This document shows, piece after piece, positions 8,412 through 17,519 of a stretch of 64,000 nucleotides of DNA (positions within the stretch are counted from its first letter, which is position 1; each line of letters begins with the position of its first letter). This stretch comes from Brevibacterium sp. ZH18. GTDB lineage: Bacteria; Actinomycetota; Actinomycetes; Actinomycetales; Brevibacteriaceae. The DNA lies in the NCBI RefSeq assembly GCF_022748595.1, contig NZ_JALDSX010000010.1:36153-100152 (forward strand), in the 5' to 3' direction. Both the position numbers and the translations under genes were made by a program. Below the pieces are notes generated by a model. It made no database searches, was not told the origin of the DNA, and worked only from the letters and a program-made list of their open reading frames with translations.

Positions 8412-9899
8412 ATGACCAAACACGCTGATCATGAGAACCCGGGTCACGACGGCACCAAGCCATCGACGACCGAATCCGGCGCGCAGCGCGAATCCGATGC
8501 GCATTCATTGAGTGTCGGACCTGATGGACCGCTCCTCCTCCACGACGTCGCGCTGGTCGAGAAGCTGGCACGGTTCGACCGCGAACGCGTTCCCGAGCGC
8601 AGCCCGCACGCCAAGGGCTCCGGCGCATTCGGCGAACTCGAGATCACTGCAGACGTCTCCAAGTACACCCGGGCGAAGTTCCTGCAGCCGGGCAAGAAGA
8701 CTCCGATGCTCGCCCGCTTCTCCACCGTCGCCGGTGAGCTCGGCTCACCCGACTCCTGGCGCGATGTGCGCGGATTCGCATTGAAGTTCTACACCGAAGA
8801 CGGAAACTTCGACATGGTGGGCAACAACACGCCCGTGTTCTTCGTCCGTGATCCCATGAAGTTCCCCGACTTCATTCACTCGCAGAAGCGCACCCCGGAC
8901 TCCGGCCTGCGCAGCAACAACATGCAGTGGGACTTCTGGTCGCTCTCGCCTGAGTCGGCGCACCAGGTCACCTACCTGATGGGACCGCGTGGTCTGCCCA
9001 AGACCTGGCGGAACATGAACGGCTACTCCTCGCACACCTACATGTGGGCCAATGCTGAGGGCGAGCGTTTCTGGGTCCAGTATCACTTCCACACCGACCA
9101 GGGTGTGGAGAACATGAGCAATGAGGAAGCCGGCAGGCTCGCCGGTGAGGACGCGGACATCCACCGTCGCGACCTGTTCGACGCGATCGAGCGCGGTGAC
9201 TACCCGTCATGGACCGTCAGCGTCCAGATCATGCCCTACGAAGAGGCCAAGACCTACCGGTTCAATCCCTTCGACCTGACGAAGACCTGGTCGAAGAAGG
9301 ACTACCCGCTCATGGAGATCGGCAAGTTCACGCTCAACAAGAACCCGTCGAACCATTTCGCGCAGATCGAGCAGGCCGCCTTCAGCCCGTCGAATACCGT
9401 GCCGGGCACCGGAATCTCGCCCGACAAGATGCTCATGGGCCGCGTGTTCTCCTACCCGGATGCACAGCGCAACCGCATCGGCACGAACTTCAACCAGCTG
9501 CCGGTCAATGCTCCTGTGACGCCGACGAACTCCTACGACAAGGAAGGGCAGATGGAGTACCACCATGCCGGTGATGCCCCCAACTACGCCCCGAACTCCT
9601 ATGGTCGCCCGTACCAGGCGGAGGAGACCCAGGTCGAAGCTCGTTGGGAATCAGACGGTGAGCTGGTCCGCAGCGCCGCCACTCTGCACGCAGAGGACGA
9701 TGACTTCGGCCAGGCACACACCCTGATCCGCGAGGTCTACTCCGAAGAGGAACGCCAGGGCCTCATCGAGACCGTCGTCGGTGCCCTCAAGGACGGCGTC
9801 GAAGAGCCGGTGCTGACCAACGTCTTCACGTACTGGCGCAACATCGATGAAGAGGTCGGCCGTGCAATCGAGGACAAGTACAGGTCCGAGACCGCGTGA
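8412..9899 (+). CDS. katA: Monofunctional haem catalase (clade 3 type)
   Basis: Catalase disproportionates hydrogen peroxide. This 495-aa protein has all the key residues: distal His66 in [12 protein letters not shown], Asn139 in VGNNTPVFF and the proximal haem-ligand Tyr348 in [14 protein letters not shown]. The length fits the small-subunit clade. ATG at 8412 is chosen because AAGGAG lies six bases upstream; longer in-frame starts add non-conserved sequence. It stands alone and ends in a very strong hairpin shared with the convergent permease gene. No OxyR or Fur gene is adjacent. Confidence 0.97.
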   Translation: MTKHADHENPGHDGTKPSTTESGAQRESDAHSLSVGPDGPLLLHDVALVEKLARFDRERVPERSPHAKGSGAFGELEITADVSKYTRAKFLQPGKKTPMLARFSTVAGELGSPDSWRDVRGFALKFYTEDGNFDMVGNNTPVFFVRDPMKFPDFIHSQKRTPDSGLRSNNMQWDFWSLSPESAHQVTYLMGPRGLPKTWRNMNGYSSHTYMWANAEGERFWVQYHFHTDQGVENMSNEEAGRLAGEDADIHRRDLFDAIERGDYPSWTVSVQIMPYEEAKTYRFNPFDLTKTWSKKDYPLMEIGKFTLNKNPSNHFAQIEQAAFSPSNTVPGTGISPDKMLMGRVFSYPDAQRNRIGTNFNQLPVNAPVTPTNSYDKEGQMEYHHAGDAPNYAPNSYGRPYQAEETQVEARWESDGELVRSAATLHAEDDDFGQAHTLIREVYSEEERQGLIETVVGALKDGVEEPVLTNVFTYWRNIDEEVGRAIEDKYRSETA

Positions 9900-9974
9900 T
9901 CCAGATGGCTTAGGGATCTGCGCGCGGGGCATCCGCACCACTTAGATGCACCCGCCCGCTTCCGCCTGACCACT

Positions 9975-10036
9975 CAGCAACCCTCCGGGCGCTGAGCAAC
10001 CCCACTGAAGGTTGCTCAGCACCCGGAGGGTTGCTG
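9975..10036. repeat. 27-bp-stem intergenic hairpin, AGCAACCC family (copy 1)
   Basis: Arms at 9975-10001 and 10010-10036 are complementary at 26 of 27 positions with an 8-nt loop. It lies between the convergent catalase and APC permease genes, so it can end transcription from both sides, although there is no T-run. The arm core CAGCAACCCTCCGGGCG recurs at 55871 and, in changed form, at 27976. Confidence 0.9.
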
Positions 10037-10133
10037 TGCGTCGGTTCGGGGCACCGCGGCGTCGCTGGCCCTGGGCCTCGCACCGTCGACTAGCTGTAGT
10101 GACCGGCCCCGTGAGTGGAAGAGCCCGATTCCC

Positions 10134-11744
10134 TCAGTCGTCGATCTCGTCGAGAAGCTTCTTCTCGTCGATGGCCAACTGCTCCTTGTCGAGGTGCTGC
10201 ATGAAGTGCTTCTTGCCTCGGGCGTACCAGAGCACGATGCTGAGGACGAGCACTGCGAGCACTGCGATGGGGGAGTAGTTGAAGGTCGAGATCGTGATCG
10301 GCAGAGTCGGTGGCAGCACGAACAGGATGCAGATGAAGATCACCCAGACGACGGCGACCCACCCGATGACTCCGCTCCACCGGCCCAGATGCCACGGGCC
10401 CGGCTTGAACTTGTCCCCCTTGAGTCGGCGCAGCAGCACGGGCGCAACGTAGGCGATGTAGAGCCCGATCACCGCCACACTCGTCACGGCCAGGTAGGCG
10501 GTCTCATTGAACAGCGCTGGCACGGTCAGAATCGAGGACAGCACGATGCACAGCCAGATGGAGTTGGTGGGTGTGCCGGTGCGCGGGTTGACCTTCTTCC
10601 AGTATTTGGATCCGGGGATCGCATCGTCGCGTGAGAATGCGTAGCTCATCCGCGAGTTCGCCGTCACCGAGGCCATACCGCAGAAGAATTGGGCGCCGCA
10701 GACGATGAAGAGCAGGAACTTCGCCATCGTCGGGTTGTTCAGAGCGTCGAGGAACACCTGAGCGGGAGGCAGGCCGGTTGCGGTGGCGTTGAGAGCGGTG
10801 AGCCCTGCCTCGGAACCGTCCTGGATCGCGGCCGTGATCGAGTACAGCAGGATCCATCCGCCGATGATCGAGATCAGGACGCTCATGACGATGCCCTTGG
10901 GGGCTGCGGTCGAAGCGTTCTTCGTCTCCTCGGCCACGTGTGCCGAGGCATCGTAGCCGGTGTACGTGTACTGGGCCATGAGCAGGCCCATGAGGAAGAC
11001 GAACGGCATGAACGTAAACCCGGTCTCGTTGTGCCAGGCCGTCATGGTCCAGCTGAACGACTGGTGCTTTGTGGGCATGATCCACAGTGCGGCGACGATG
11101 ACGAGCACACCAACGATGTGCCACCAGGCGGAGACTCCGGAGAGCAGGTTGACCAGGTTGACGCCGAAGGTGTTGAGGAGACCGTGCAGGGTGATGATGA
11201 CGAGGAACAGGATGAAGGTGTTGAGCGCGGTGGGCACGACGCCGAAGGTCAGTGCCGCGAAGGCCATCATGGTCGTGGCGGCGCCGTAGTCGATGGCAGC
11301 GGTGACAGCCACCTCGCCGAGGAAGTTGAACCATCCGACATACCAGGCCCAATGCCGTTTGTTGCGTTTGGCCAGACGGCCGGCCCAGAAGTACAGCCCA
11401 CCCGCTGTGGGGTACTTCGAACAGACTTCGGCCATGGCCAGAGCCACGCAGAGGACGAAAATACCGACCAGCGGCCACCCGATCGTGATCGCTGCCGGTC
11501 CGCCCGATCCCAGCGCAATGCTGTAGGAGGTGATGCAGCCTGCGAGGATCGAAATGATGGAGAAGGAGACCGCGAAATTGCCGAAGCCCGACATTCCGCG
11601 CTTGAGCTCCTGTTTGTAGCCGAGCTCGGCAAGACTGGCCTCGTCAGCGCTCAGCGCCGGGGCCTCAGCTTCGTGAGGGCCTGCGCCATCATGCGGCGTC
11701 GGCCCGGATGCTGGGTCATTGGGTGGAGAGGATTCATTGCTCAT
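10134..11744 (-). CDS. APC-superfamily amino acid/amine permease
   Basis: This is a 12-helix permease of about 536 aa. The N-terminal LGYKQELKRGMSGFGNFAVSFS and later VCSKYPTAGGLYFWAGRLA segments are typical of the ACT (GABA/choline-type) branch. It has a 40-residue Pro/Ala/Glu-rich N-terminus. ATG at 11744 is used; a GTG at 11753 with GAGAAG before it is equally possible. The divergent gene is a glutamine-synthetase-like ligase of the gamma-glutamyl amine pathway, so the likely cargo is an amine or GABA-like compound feeding that pathway (inference from context). Confidence 0.88.
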   Translation of the reverse strand: MSNESSPPNDPASGPTPHDGAGPHEAEAPALSADEASLAELGYKQELKRGMSGFGNFAVSFSIISILAGCITSYSIALGSGGPAAITIGWPLVGIFVLCVALAMAEVCSKYPTAGGLYFWAGRLAKRNKRHWAWYVGWFNFLGEVAVTAAIDYGAATTMMAFAALTFGVVPTALNTFILFLVIITLHGLLNTFGVNLVNLLSGVSAWWHIVGVLVIVAALWIMPTKHQSFSWTMTAWHNETGFTFMPFVFLMGLLMAQYTYTGYDASAHVAEETKNASTAAPKGIVMSVLISIIGGWILLYSITAAIQDGSEAGLTALNATATGLPPAQVFLDALNNPTMAKFLLFIVCGAQFFCGMASVTANSRMSYAFSRDDAIPGSKYWKKVNPRTGTPTNSIWLCIVLSSILTVPALFNETAYLAVTSVAVIGLYIAYVAPVLLRRLKGDKFKPGPWHLGRWSGVIGWVAVVWVIFICILFVLPPTLPITISTFNYSPIAVLAVLVLSIVLWYARGKKHFMQHLDKEQLAIDEKKLLDEIDD

Positions 11745-12153
11745 GGAGAACACCGTTCTTCTCGAAGCGAATACTTCCGCAGTTCCCGCGAACCTGTCCG
11801 ACCGACTGGATCAGTCGGCTCTGACTGATGGGCATCGGCCCGGCCGTCACGGCCGAGTGGGGGCGAGGGACGATATGCGTCCGGAACAGAACACATCCCG
11901 GAGCGGATCATCTGCGGCAGGCACGAACCTATCGTGCGTGATGCAGTTCACAACTCTGTTCTGAAGCTGAGCCTGTCACCGGGCAATTGGTTTGTCAATA
12001 GGTATTTTCTTGAACCATAAGGCCGGGTTGCGATGAATTTCGGGTGAGGTATTGCGCATAAATGGTTCGCTGACATACCTTATGTGGGGAGAGCTCCTGA
12101 ACCCGCAACGATGCGAACGAATCACCGGTGCGACACTACCGAGAAGAGGAACC
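11745..12153. promoter_or_regulatory. Divergent control region, permease / gamma-glutamyl ligase
   Basis: This 409-bp gap holds two perfect dyads near the permease, CCGACTG-GAT-CAGTCGG (11802-11818) and CGGCCGT-C-ACGGCCG (11841-11855), and an ATTG-N6-CAAT dyad near 11986-11999. TTGCGC with TACCTT 18 bases later (from 12053) is a weak candidate promoter for the ligase gene. One dyad could be the operator of the FadR-type regulator at 16681, but nothing in the sequence says which. Confidence 0.4.
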
Positions 12154-13518
12154 ATGAGCGTCACTCCATCAGATCTGACACTGGACCAGCTGAAGGCAGA
12201 GATCTCTGCCGGCGATGTCGACACGGTGCTCGTCGCCGCCACCGACATGCAGGGCCGACTCCAGGGCAAGAGGATCACCGGCAGATTCTTCCTCGACGAG
12301 GTGATGGACCACGGCACCGAAGGCTGCAATTACCTCATGGCCGCTGACGTCGAGATGAACACCGTCGACGGCTACGAACTCACCTCGTGGGAACGCGGAT
12401 ACGGCGACTTCATGTTCGTGCCCGACTATTCGACGCTGCGTCGCATCCCCTGGCATCCCTCGACGGTCATGGTCCAGTGCGACCTCGCCTTCCTCGACGG
12501 GTCACCGCTGAGCGTCTCGCCCCGGCAGGTGCTCAAGGCTCAGCTGGAACGACTCGAGAAGCTCGGATACTCGCCGATCGGCGCGACCGAGCTCGAGTTC
12601 GCCCTCTACAACACTGGCTACCGCGAGGCGATGGCAAACGACTACCGCAACCTCGAGGCAGCGAGCACCTACAACATCGACTACTCCCTCTTCGGCACCG
12701 GCCAGGTCGAAGGCTACCTGCGTCGCCTGCGCAATGAGATGGACGCCGCCGGTCTCTACACGGAGAGCGCGAAGGGAGAATGCAATCTTGGTCAGCTCGA
12801 AGTCGGCTTCCGCTACACCGACATGCTCGCCACCTGCGACAACCACGTCGTGTACAAACTCGGTGCGAAGGAGATCGCGGACCAAGAGGGCAAGTCGGTG
12901 ACCTTCATGGCCAAGCCCAACGACCGCGAAGGCAGCTCCTGCCACATCCACATGAGCCTCAACGATGCCCAGGGTGCACCCGTGTTCTCGACCGGCCACG
13001 GAAGTGAGATGTCAGAGACGATGAAGCACTTCGTCGCCGGAGTCGTGGCCACCCAGCACGACTTCACCTACCTCTACGCACCGAATGTGAACTCGTACAA
13101 GCGCTTCGCCGACGGCTCCTTCGCTCCCACCGCAGTCGGTTGGGGTTGGGACAATCGGACCTGCGCCGTGCGTATCGTCGGGCACGGACCTGGGCTGCGC
13201 TTCGAACAGCGCGTTCCCGGCGCCGACGCGAATCCCTACATCGCGGCCGCCGCCCTCATCGCGGCGGGAATCCACGGCATCGAGAACGAACTCGAACTGC
13301 CCGAGCCCTTGGCCGGCAACGCCTACACCCAAGACGTGCCGAATATCCCGCGCCGCCTCCACGACGCAGTGGCCGCGTTCTCCTCCTCCGAGGTTGCGCG
13401 CCAGGCCTTCGGCGACGAAGTCGTCGACCACTACGTCCACGCCGGAGAAGTCGAGATGGCCGCCTTCGACGCTGCAGTCACCGATTGGGAGGTCCGGCGT
13501 GGCTTCGAACGACTCTGA
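12154..13518 (+). CDS. puuA: Glutamine-synthetase-family gamma-glutamyl-amine ligase (PuuA/GlnA4-like)
   Basis: This 454-aa protein has the glutamine synthetase beta-grasp and catalytic domains (ELEFALY; CHIHMSL; NSYKRFADGSFAP; RIVGHGPGLRFEQRVPGAD). It lacks the C-terminal adenylylation loop expected of a housekeeping GlnA. The next genes encode a gamma-glutamyl hydrolase and an aldehyde dehydrogenase, so the protein most likely attaches glutamate to putrescine or another amine such as ethanolamine. Both are known for actinobacterial paralogues, and the substrate is not decided here. ATG at 12154 follows AAGAGGA. The next gene starts inside its last codons. Confidence 0.88.
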   Translation: MSVTPSDLTLDQLKAEISAGDVDTVLVAATDMQGRLQGKRITGRFFLDEVMDHGTEGCNYLMAADVEMNTVDGYELTSWERGYGDFMFVPDYSTLRRIPWHPSTVMVQCDLAFLDGSPLSVSPRQVLKAQLERLEKLGYSPIGATELEFALYNTGYREAMANDYRNLEAASTYNIDYSLFGTGQVEGYLRRLRNEMDAAGLYTESAKGECNLGQLEVGFRYTDMLATCDNHVVYKLGAKEIADQEGKSVTFMAKPNDREGSSCHIHMSLNDAQGAPVFSTGHGSEMSETMKHFVAGVVATQHDFTYLYAPNVNSYKRFADGSFAPTAVGWGWDNRTCAVRIVGHGPGLRFEQRVPGADANPYIAAAALIAAGIHGIENELELPEPLAGNAYTQDVPNIPRRLHDAVAAFSSSEVARQAFGDEVVDHYVHAGEVEMAAFDAAVTDWEVRRGFERL

Positions 13519-14359
13519 GGCACCCTCGCACGAAGACCTCGAAACGAGCACGCGGCCTGTCGCTGAAGCATCAGGCCGCCGGCCTCTCATCGGCCTGCCC
13601 ACGTATTACGGCCGCGGACAGTTCGGTGTGTGGGACCGCGACTCCGCGTTCCTGCCCAGCGTCTACGTCACCGCGGTGACGCGGGCCGGCGGTCGCGTCG
13701 TCCTTCTGCCGCCCGAAGATCCGTGGACCGCGGCCGAGGTGGCCGAACTCGACGGCATCGTCCTGACCGGGGGAGATGACGTCGACCCTGCGCTCTACGG
13801 TGCCGAACTCGGGCCGAAGACCCAGACCCCGAACACACGCCGCGATGCCTTCGAGACCAGCCTCTACCGGCATGCGCGCATCACCGGTGTCCCGGTCTTC
13901 GCCATCTGCCGCGGCGCCCAGATCGTCAACACCGTCCATGGCGGAACACTGCATCAGCACCTGCCCGAGGTCGGCGGCTTCGGCGCGCATGAGGCGGAGA
14001 AGAAGGACGAATTCGCCGAGGTGGCTGTGACCACCGCACCGGACACCGCCGTGTCCGCGCTGATCGGATCCGGAACCACGGTCAGATGCCATCACCACCA
14101 GGCGATCGACCGCCTCGGCGGGGGCCTGGTCGTCAGTGCCCGATCGGCCGAGGACGGCTGCATCGAAGCGCTGGAAGCGCCGGACGGGTCGATGTTCGCG
14201 GTGCAGTGGCACCCGGAGGAGACCCTCGACGATCTGCGCCTGTTCGCCGGCATCGTCGAGGCCGCGACCAGACGTGCCGAATCGCGGCATGCGACCACAA
14301 CGTCTGCGACAACGACCACACAGCACACACCCGAGACGACTATGGAGGCCGGCCGATGA
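13499..14359 (+). CDS. puuD: Gamma-glutamyl-gamma-aminobutyrate hydrolase (PuuD-like class I amidotransferase fold)
   Basis: This 286-aa protein is a peptidase C26/GATase-1-type hydrolase that would remove the gamma-glutamyl group at the end of the pathway. The nucleophile is Cys137 in [11 protein letters not shown]; the catalytic His-Glu pair lies in QWHPEE. GTG at 13499 is chosen because GGGAGGT precedes it by six bases; this makes a 20-bp overlap with the ligase gene and suggests coupling. A Thr/His-rich tail of about 30 residues follows the domain. The stop overlaps the ATG of the aldehyde dehydrogenase gene. Confidence 0.9.
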   Translation: MASNDSEAPSHEDLETSTRPVAEASGRRPLIGLPTYYGRGQFGVWDRDSAFLPSVYVTAVTRAGGRVVLLPPEDPWTAAEVAELDGIVLTGGDDVDPALYGAELGPKTQTPNTRRDAFETSLYRHARITGVPVFAICRGAQIVNTVHGGTLHQHLPEVGGFGAHEAEKKDEFAEVAVTTAPDTAVSALIGSGTTVRCHHHQAIDRLGGGLVVSARSAEDGCIEALEAPDGSMFAVQWHPEETLDDLRLFAGIVEAATRRAESRHATTTSATTTTQHTPETTMEAGR

Positions 14360-15708
14360 CCGACGTACTCAACCCCGCGACCGAGGAACGCGTCGCCACC
14401 GTCGACGCGCACAGCGTCGACTCGACGCGTGATGCGATCGGCCGCGCCGCCGACGCCTTCCCCGCCTGGCGCGCCATGGCTCCGGGCCAGCGTGCCGAGC
14501 TTCTGCGCTCCTTCGCCCGCGCGGTCGAGGGCGACATCGAGTACCTCGCGCAGCTCGAAGTCGCCGAAGCCGGGCACACGATCTCCAACGCCCGTGGCGA
14601 AGCCGGCAACGTCCGCGACGTCCTCAACTACTACGCGGGCGGCGTCGAGCGCCACCTCGGCGATCAGATTCCCGTCGCCGGCGGCGTCGACATCACCTTC
14701 CACGAACCCCTCGGAGTCGTCGGCATCATCGTGCCGTGGAACTTCCCGATGCCCATCGCCGGGTGGGGGTTCGTGCCCGCGCTCGCCGCAGGCAACACCG
14801 TGGTCCTCAAACCCGCTGAGCTGACGCCGCTGACGGCGATCCGCCTCGGCGAGCTGGCCTTGGAAGCGGGTATCCCGCAGGACGTGTTCCAAGTCGTCCC
14901 GGGCAAGGGATCGGTCGTCGGGCAGACGTTCACCGACGACCCGCGGGTCGCGAAGATCGTGTTCACCGGCTCGACCGCGGTGGGCGAGACGATCTTGGCC
15001 GATGCCGCGAAGTCGATGAAGCGCACGACCCTCGAGCTGGGCGGGAAGTCGGCGAACATCGTCTTCGATGACGCCGATCTCGAACTGGCAGCGGCGACTG
15101 CACCCTACGGAGTCTTCGACAACGCAGGTCAGGACTGCTGCGCACGTTCGCGCATCCTCGTCCACGACTCGGTCTTCGACCGATTCATGGAACTCCTCGA
15201 ACCCGCGGTCGCCGGGGTGGTCGTCACGGACCCCAGCCTCGAGACCGCGGAGATGGGACCGCTCATCTCCGCCGGACACCTGGAGAGCGTGGCCGGATTC
15301 CTCGACGGCGTCGACGTCGCGTTCACCGGCAGCGCCCCCAGCGGTGCCGGATACTGGATGGCGCCGACGGTCGTTCTGCCGAAGTCGCCCTCCGACCGCA
15401 TTGTCACCGACGAGGTGTTCGGACCCGTGGTCACCGTGCAGCGCTTCCGTGACGAGGCCGAGGCGATCACGATGGCCAACGACTCGCCCTATGGGCTCTC
15501 CGGTTCGATCTGGACCCGCGATGTCGGCCGGGGCTTGAGGGTCGCCCGCGGCGTCGACTCCGGCGCCCTGTCCCTGAACTCGCACTCTGCAGTCCGGTAT
15601 TCGACTCCGTTCGGCGGGTTCAAACGCTCCGGCATCGGCCGCGAGCTCGGCCCGCATGCGATGGACTCGTTCACGGAGACGAAGAACCTCTTCATCGCCA
15701 CCGACTGA
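14356..15708 (+). CDS. Aldehyde dehydrogenase (gamma-glutamyl-aminoaldehyde type)
   Basis: This NAD(P)-dependent aldehyde dehydrogenase of 450 aa is at the short end for the family. Visible marks are [18 protein letters not shown], the VFTGSTAVG dinucleotide motif, the [11 protein letters not shown] segment with the general-base Glu and the catalytic Cys261 in [10 protein letters not shown]. In this locus it would oxidise the gamma-glutamyl-aminoaldehyde formed from the ligated amine (PuuC role). ATG at 14356 overlaps the puuD stop (ATGA), with GGAGG eight bases before. A large hairpin follows, separating it from the SDR gene. Confidence 0.92.
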   Translation: MTDVLNPATEERVATVDAHSVDSTRDAIGRAADAFPAWRAMAPGQRAELLRSFARAVEGDIEYLAQLEVAEAGHTISNARGEAGNVRDVLNYYAGGVERHLGDQIPVAGGVDITFHEPLGVVGIIVPWNFPMPIAGWGFVPALAAGNTVVLKPAELTPLTAIRLGELALEAGIPQDVFQVVPGKGSVVGQTFTDDPRVAKIVFTGSTAVGETILADAAKSMKRTTLELGGKSANIVFDDADLELAAATAPYGVFDNAGQDCCARSRILVHDSVFDRFMELLEPAVAGVVVTDPSLETAEMGPLISAGHLESVAGFLDGVDVAFTGSAPSGAGYWMAPTVVLPKSPSDRIVTDEVFGPVVTVQRFRDEAEAITMANDSPYGLSGSIWTRDVGRGLRVARGVDSGALSLNSHSAVRYSTPFGGFKRSGIGRELGPHAMDSFTETKNLFIATD

Positions 15709-15770
15709 GCTGCACCCGGTGGAGCGGTGCCCGACACACTCAGCGGGGAAATCGCTCCGCGACGCGGATC

Positions 15771-15822
15771 AGTGGTCGATTTGTGGTGAATTTCGCCGGG
15801 AATTCGACACAAATCGACCACT
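15771..15822. repeat. 24-bp-stem intergenic inverted repeat
   Basis: Arms 15771-15794 and 15799-15822 pair at 21 Watson-Crick positions plus one wobble, around a GCCG loop. The outer 15 bp (AGTGGTCGATTTGTG and its complement) are perfect. It lies between the aldehyde dehydrogenase and SDR genes and may partly end the upstream transcript. There is no T-run. Confidence 0.85.
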
Positions 15823-15871
15823 CCAGCCGATACCAATTGCCCCACAGCTCTTATGACGAAGGAGATATGAC

Positions 15872-16684
15872 ATGAACTCACCACAGATGTCAGACACGTA
15901 CGACTCGGCCCAGATCGTGTGCCGCCGCCTGCCCGGCCGGACCGCCGTGGTCACAGGCGGTGCTAGCGGCATCGGCCTCGCGACGGCCAAACGGCTCGCC
16001 TCGGAAGGGGCCAATGTCGTCATCGCCGACACGAACGCGGATTCCGGTGCGATCGCCGCCGAGGCGGTCGGGGGCCTCTTCGTGTCCACCGACGTCACCG
16101 ATCCGGCCCAGGTCGACTCCCTGTTCCAGACCGCCTTCGACACCTACGGCAGCGTCGACGTCGCGTTCAACAACGCGGGAGTCTCCCCACCGGCGGACGC
16201 CTCGATCACGGAGACCAGCCTCGACGTGTGGCGCAAGGTCCAGGACATCAACCTGACGTCGGTGTACCTGTGCTCGAAGGCGGCGCTGACGCACATGCGC
16301 AAGCAGGGCCGCGGCTCGATCATCAACACGGCCTCGTTCGTGGCGCTCATGGGATCGGCGACCTCGCAGATCTCGTACACGGCGTCGAAGGGCGGAGTGC
16401 TCGCGATGACGCGTGAGCTCGGCGTGGAGTTCGCGAAGGAGGGCATTCGCGTCAACGCGCTGTGCCCGGGGCCAGTGAACACCGAACTGCTGCGCGAACT
16501 GTTCGCCAAGGATCCGGAGATGGCGGCCAGGCGTCTGGTGCACGTGCCGATGGGCCGCTTCGCCGACGCTTCTGAGATGGCTGCAGCCGTGGCTTTCCTC
16601 GCCAGCGACGACGCATCGTTCGTCACCGCCCAGTCGTTCACCGTCGACGGTGGCCTGACCAACGCCTACACGACCCCGCTGTGA
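15872..16684 (+). CDS. Short-chain dehydrogenase/reductase (classical SDR)
   Basis: This 270-aa classical SDR has the cofactor motif TGGASGIG (residues 29-36), the NNAG motif, the catalytic Ser and Tyr-x-x-x-Lys (YTASKGG) and the C-terminal SFTVDGGLT. The start has a near-ideal AAGGAG. It lies between the amine-catabolic aldehyde dehydrogenase and the regulator gene, whose GTG overlaps its stop. If part of the pathway it could oxidise an alcohol or amine-derived hydroxyl intermediate, as would be needed if the substrate were an amino-alcohol. That role is inferred from position alone. Confidence 0.9.
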   Translation: MNSPQMSDTYDSAQIVCRRLPGRTAVVTGGASGIGLATAKRLASEGANVVIADTNADSGAIAAEAVGGLFVSTDVTDPAQVDSLFQTAFDTYGSVDVAFNNAGVSPPADASITETSLDVWRKVQDINLTSVYLCSKAALTHMRKQGRGSIINTASFVALMGSATSQISYTASKGGVLAMTRELGVEFAKEGIRVNALCPGPVNTELLRELFAKDPEMAARRLVHVPMGRFADASEMAAAVAFLASDDASFVTAQSFTVDGGLTNAYTTPL

Positions 16685-17496
16685 GTGAGGGAACCGAAGC
16701 GTTCGCCCCCAGCGGCCAGGTGACTGCGCTGCGGGCGATCGCTCCGGCGCGTTCGGGCAACATCTTCGAGGAGACGATCGAATGCCTGCTCCAGATCGTG
16801 CGCCTTGGCATCATCCCGCCCGGGCAGCGCTTCCCGCCCGAACGTGAGCTCGCCGAACAGCTCGGCATCTCCCGGGCGACCCTGCGCGAAGCGATCTCCG
16901 AACTGCAGAGCGCCGGATGGGTCAACGTCCGCCGAGGTCGGGGCGGAGGAACGTTTGTCTCGCGAGCTCCGGCGACCGGTGCCCTCCACGGTGCAGCCGC
17001 GGGCGGGCACGTGGGCTCATCGACCGCCTCGGGTCGTGCCTCGGGTGGCGCGTCCGGTTCCGACGCCGGGTTCTCCGCCGTCGAGGTCGAGGACACTCTG
17101 ACCTGGCGGCGCATCATCGAGATGGGCGTCGCCGAGGTGGCAGCCGGGCAGGATCTCACCGCTCCCCAACGCGGTCAGCTGGTGGCGGCGATGGAGGCGA
17201 GCCGACAGTCGGACATGGCCGGGTATCGGCGCCTGGATTCCCAACTGCATCTGACCTGGGCGCAGGTCACAGGATCGCCCAGTCTGGTGCGCTCGATGGT
17301 CGAGAGTCGGACCCGGGCGAACAAACTGCTTGAGCGGATCCCGATGATCGAACCCAACCTCGTCCACTCCCACGAGCAGCATCAGCGGATCCACACCGCG
17401 ATCCTCGCCGGAGACCCTGACGCGGCGCGCGCGGCGATGGCCGAGCATCTCGACGGCACCGCCTCGCTGCTGCGCGGATTCCTCGCAGAGCCGTAA
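16681..17496 (+). CDS. GntR-family regulator, FadR-type (FCD domain)
   Basis: This 271-aa regulator has an N-terminal winged helix (PPERELAEQLGISRATLREAIS, about 46-67) and a C-terminal helical FCD domain (RIIEMGVAEVAA; HEQHQRIHTAILAGDPDAARAAMAEHL). A Gly/Ala/Ser-rich linker of about 30 residues joins the domains and is longer than usual. GTG at 16681 overlaps the SDR stop. It is the natural candidate to control the permease/ligase divergent region in response to a pathway metabolite. Confidence 0.9.
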   Translation: MSEGTEAFAPSGQVTALRAIAPARSGNIFEETIECLLQIVRLGIIPPGQRFPPERELAEQLGISRATLREAISELQSAGWVNVRRGRGGGTFVSRAPATGALHGAAAGGHVGSSTASGRASGGASGSDAGFSAVEVEDTLTWRRIIEMGVAEVAAGQDLTAPQRGQLVAAMEASRQSDMAGYRRLDSQLHLTWAQVTGSPSLVRSMVESRTRANKLLERIPMIEPNLVHSHEQHQRIHTAILAGDPDAARAAMAEHLDGTASLLRGFLAEP

Positions 17497-17519
17497 TCAC
17501 GAGTGGTCTCGAGCCGAAC

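Noticed and set aside
13394..13518. Frameshift between the ligase and PuuD-like genes
   Set aside because: A GTG with a good ribosome site gives a normal 20-bp overlap and a full-length hydrolase.
14092..15657. 521-codon open frame antisense to the aldehyde dehydrogenase
   Set aside because: The sense frame encodes a complete enzyme with all motifs; the antisense product is low-complexity Arg/Asp/Gly sequence.
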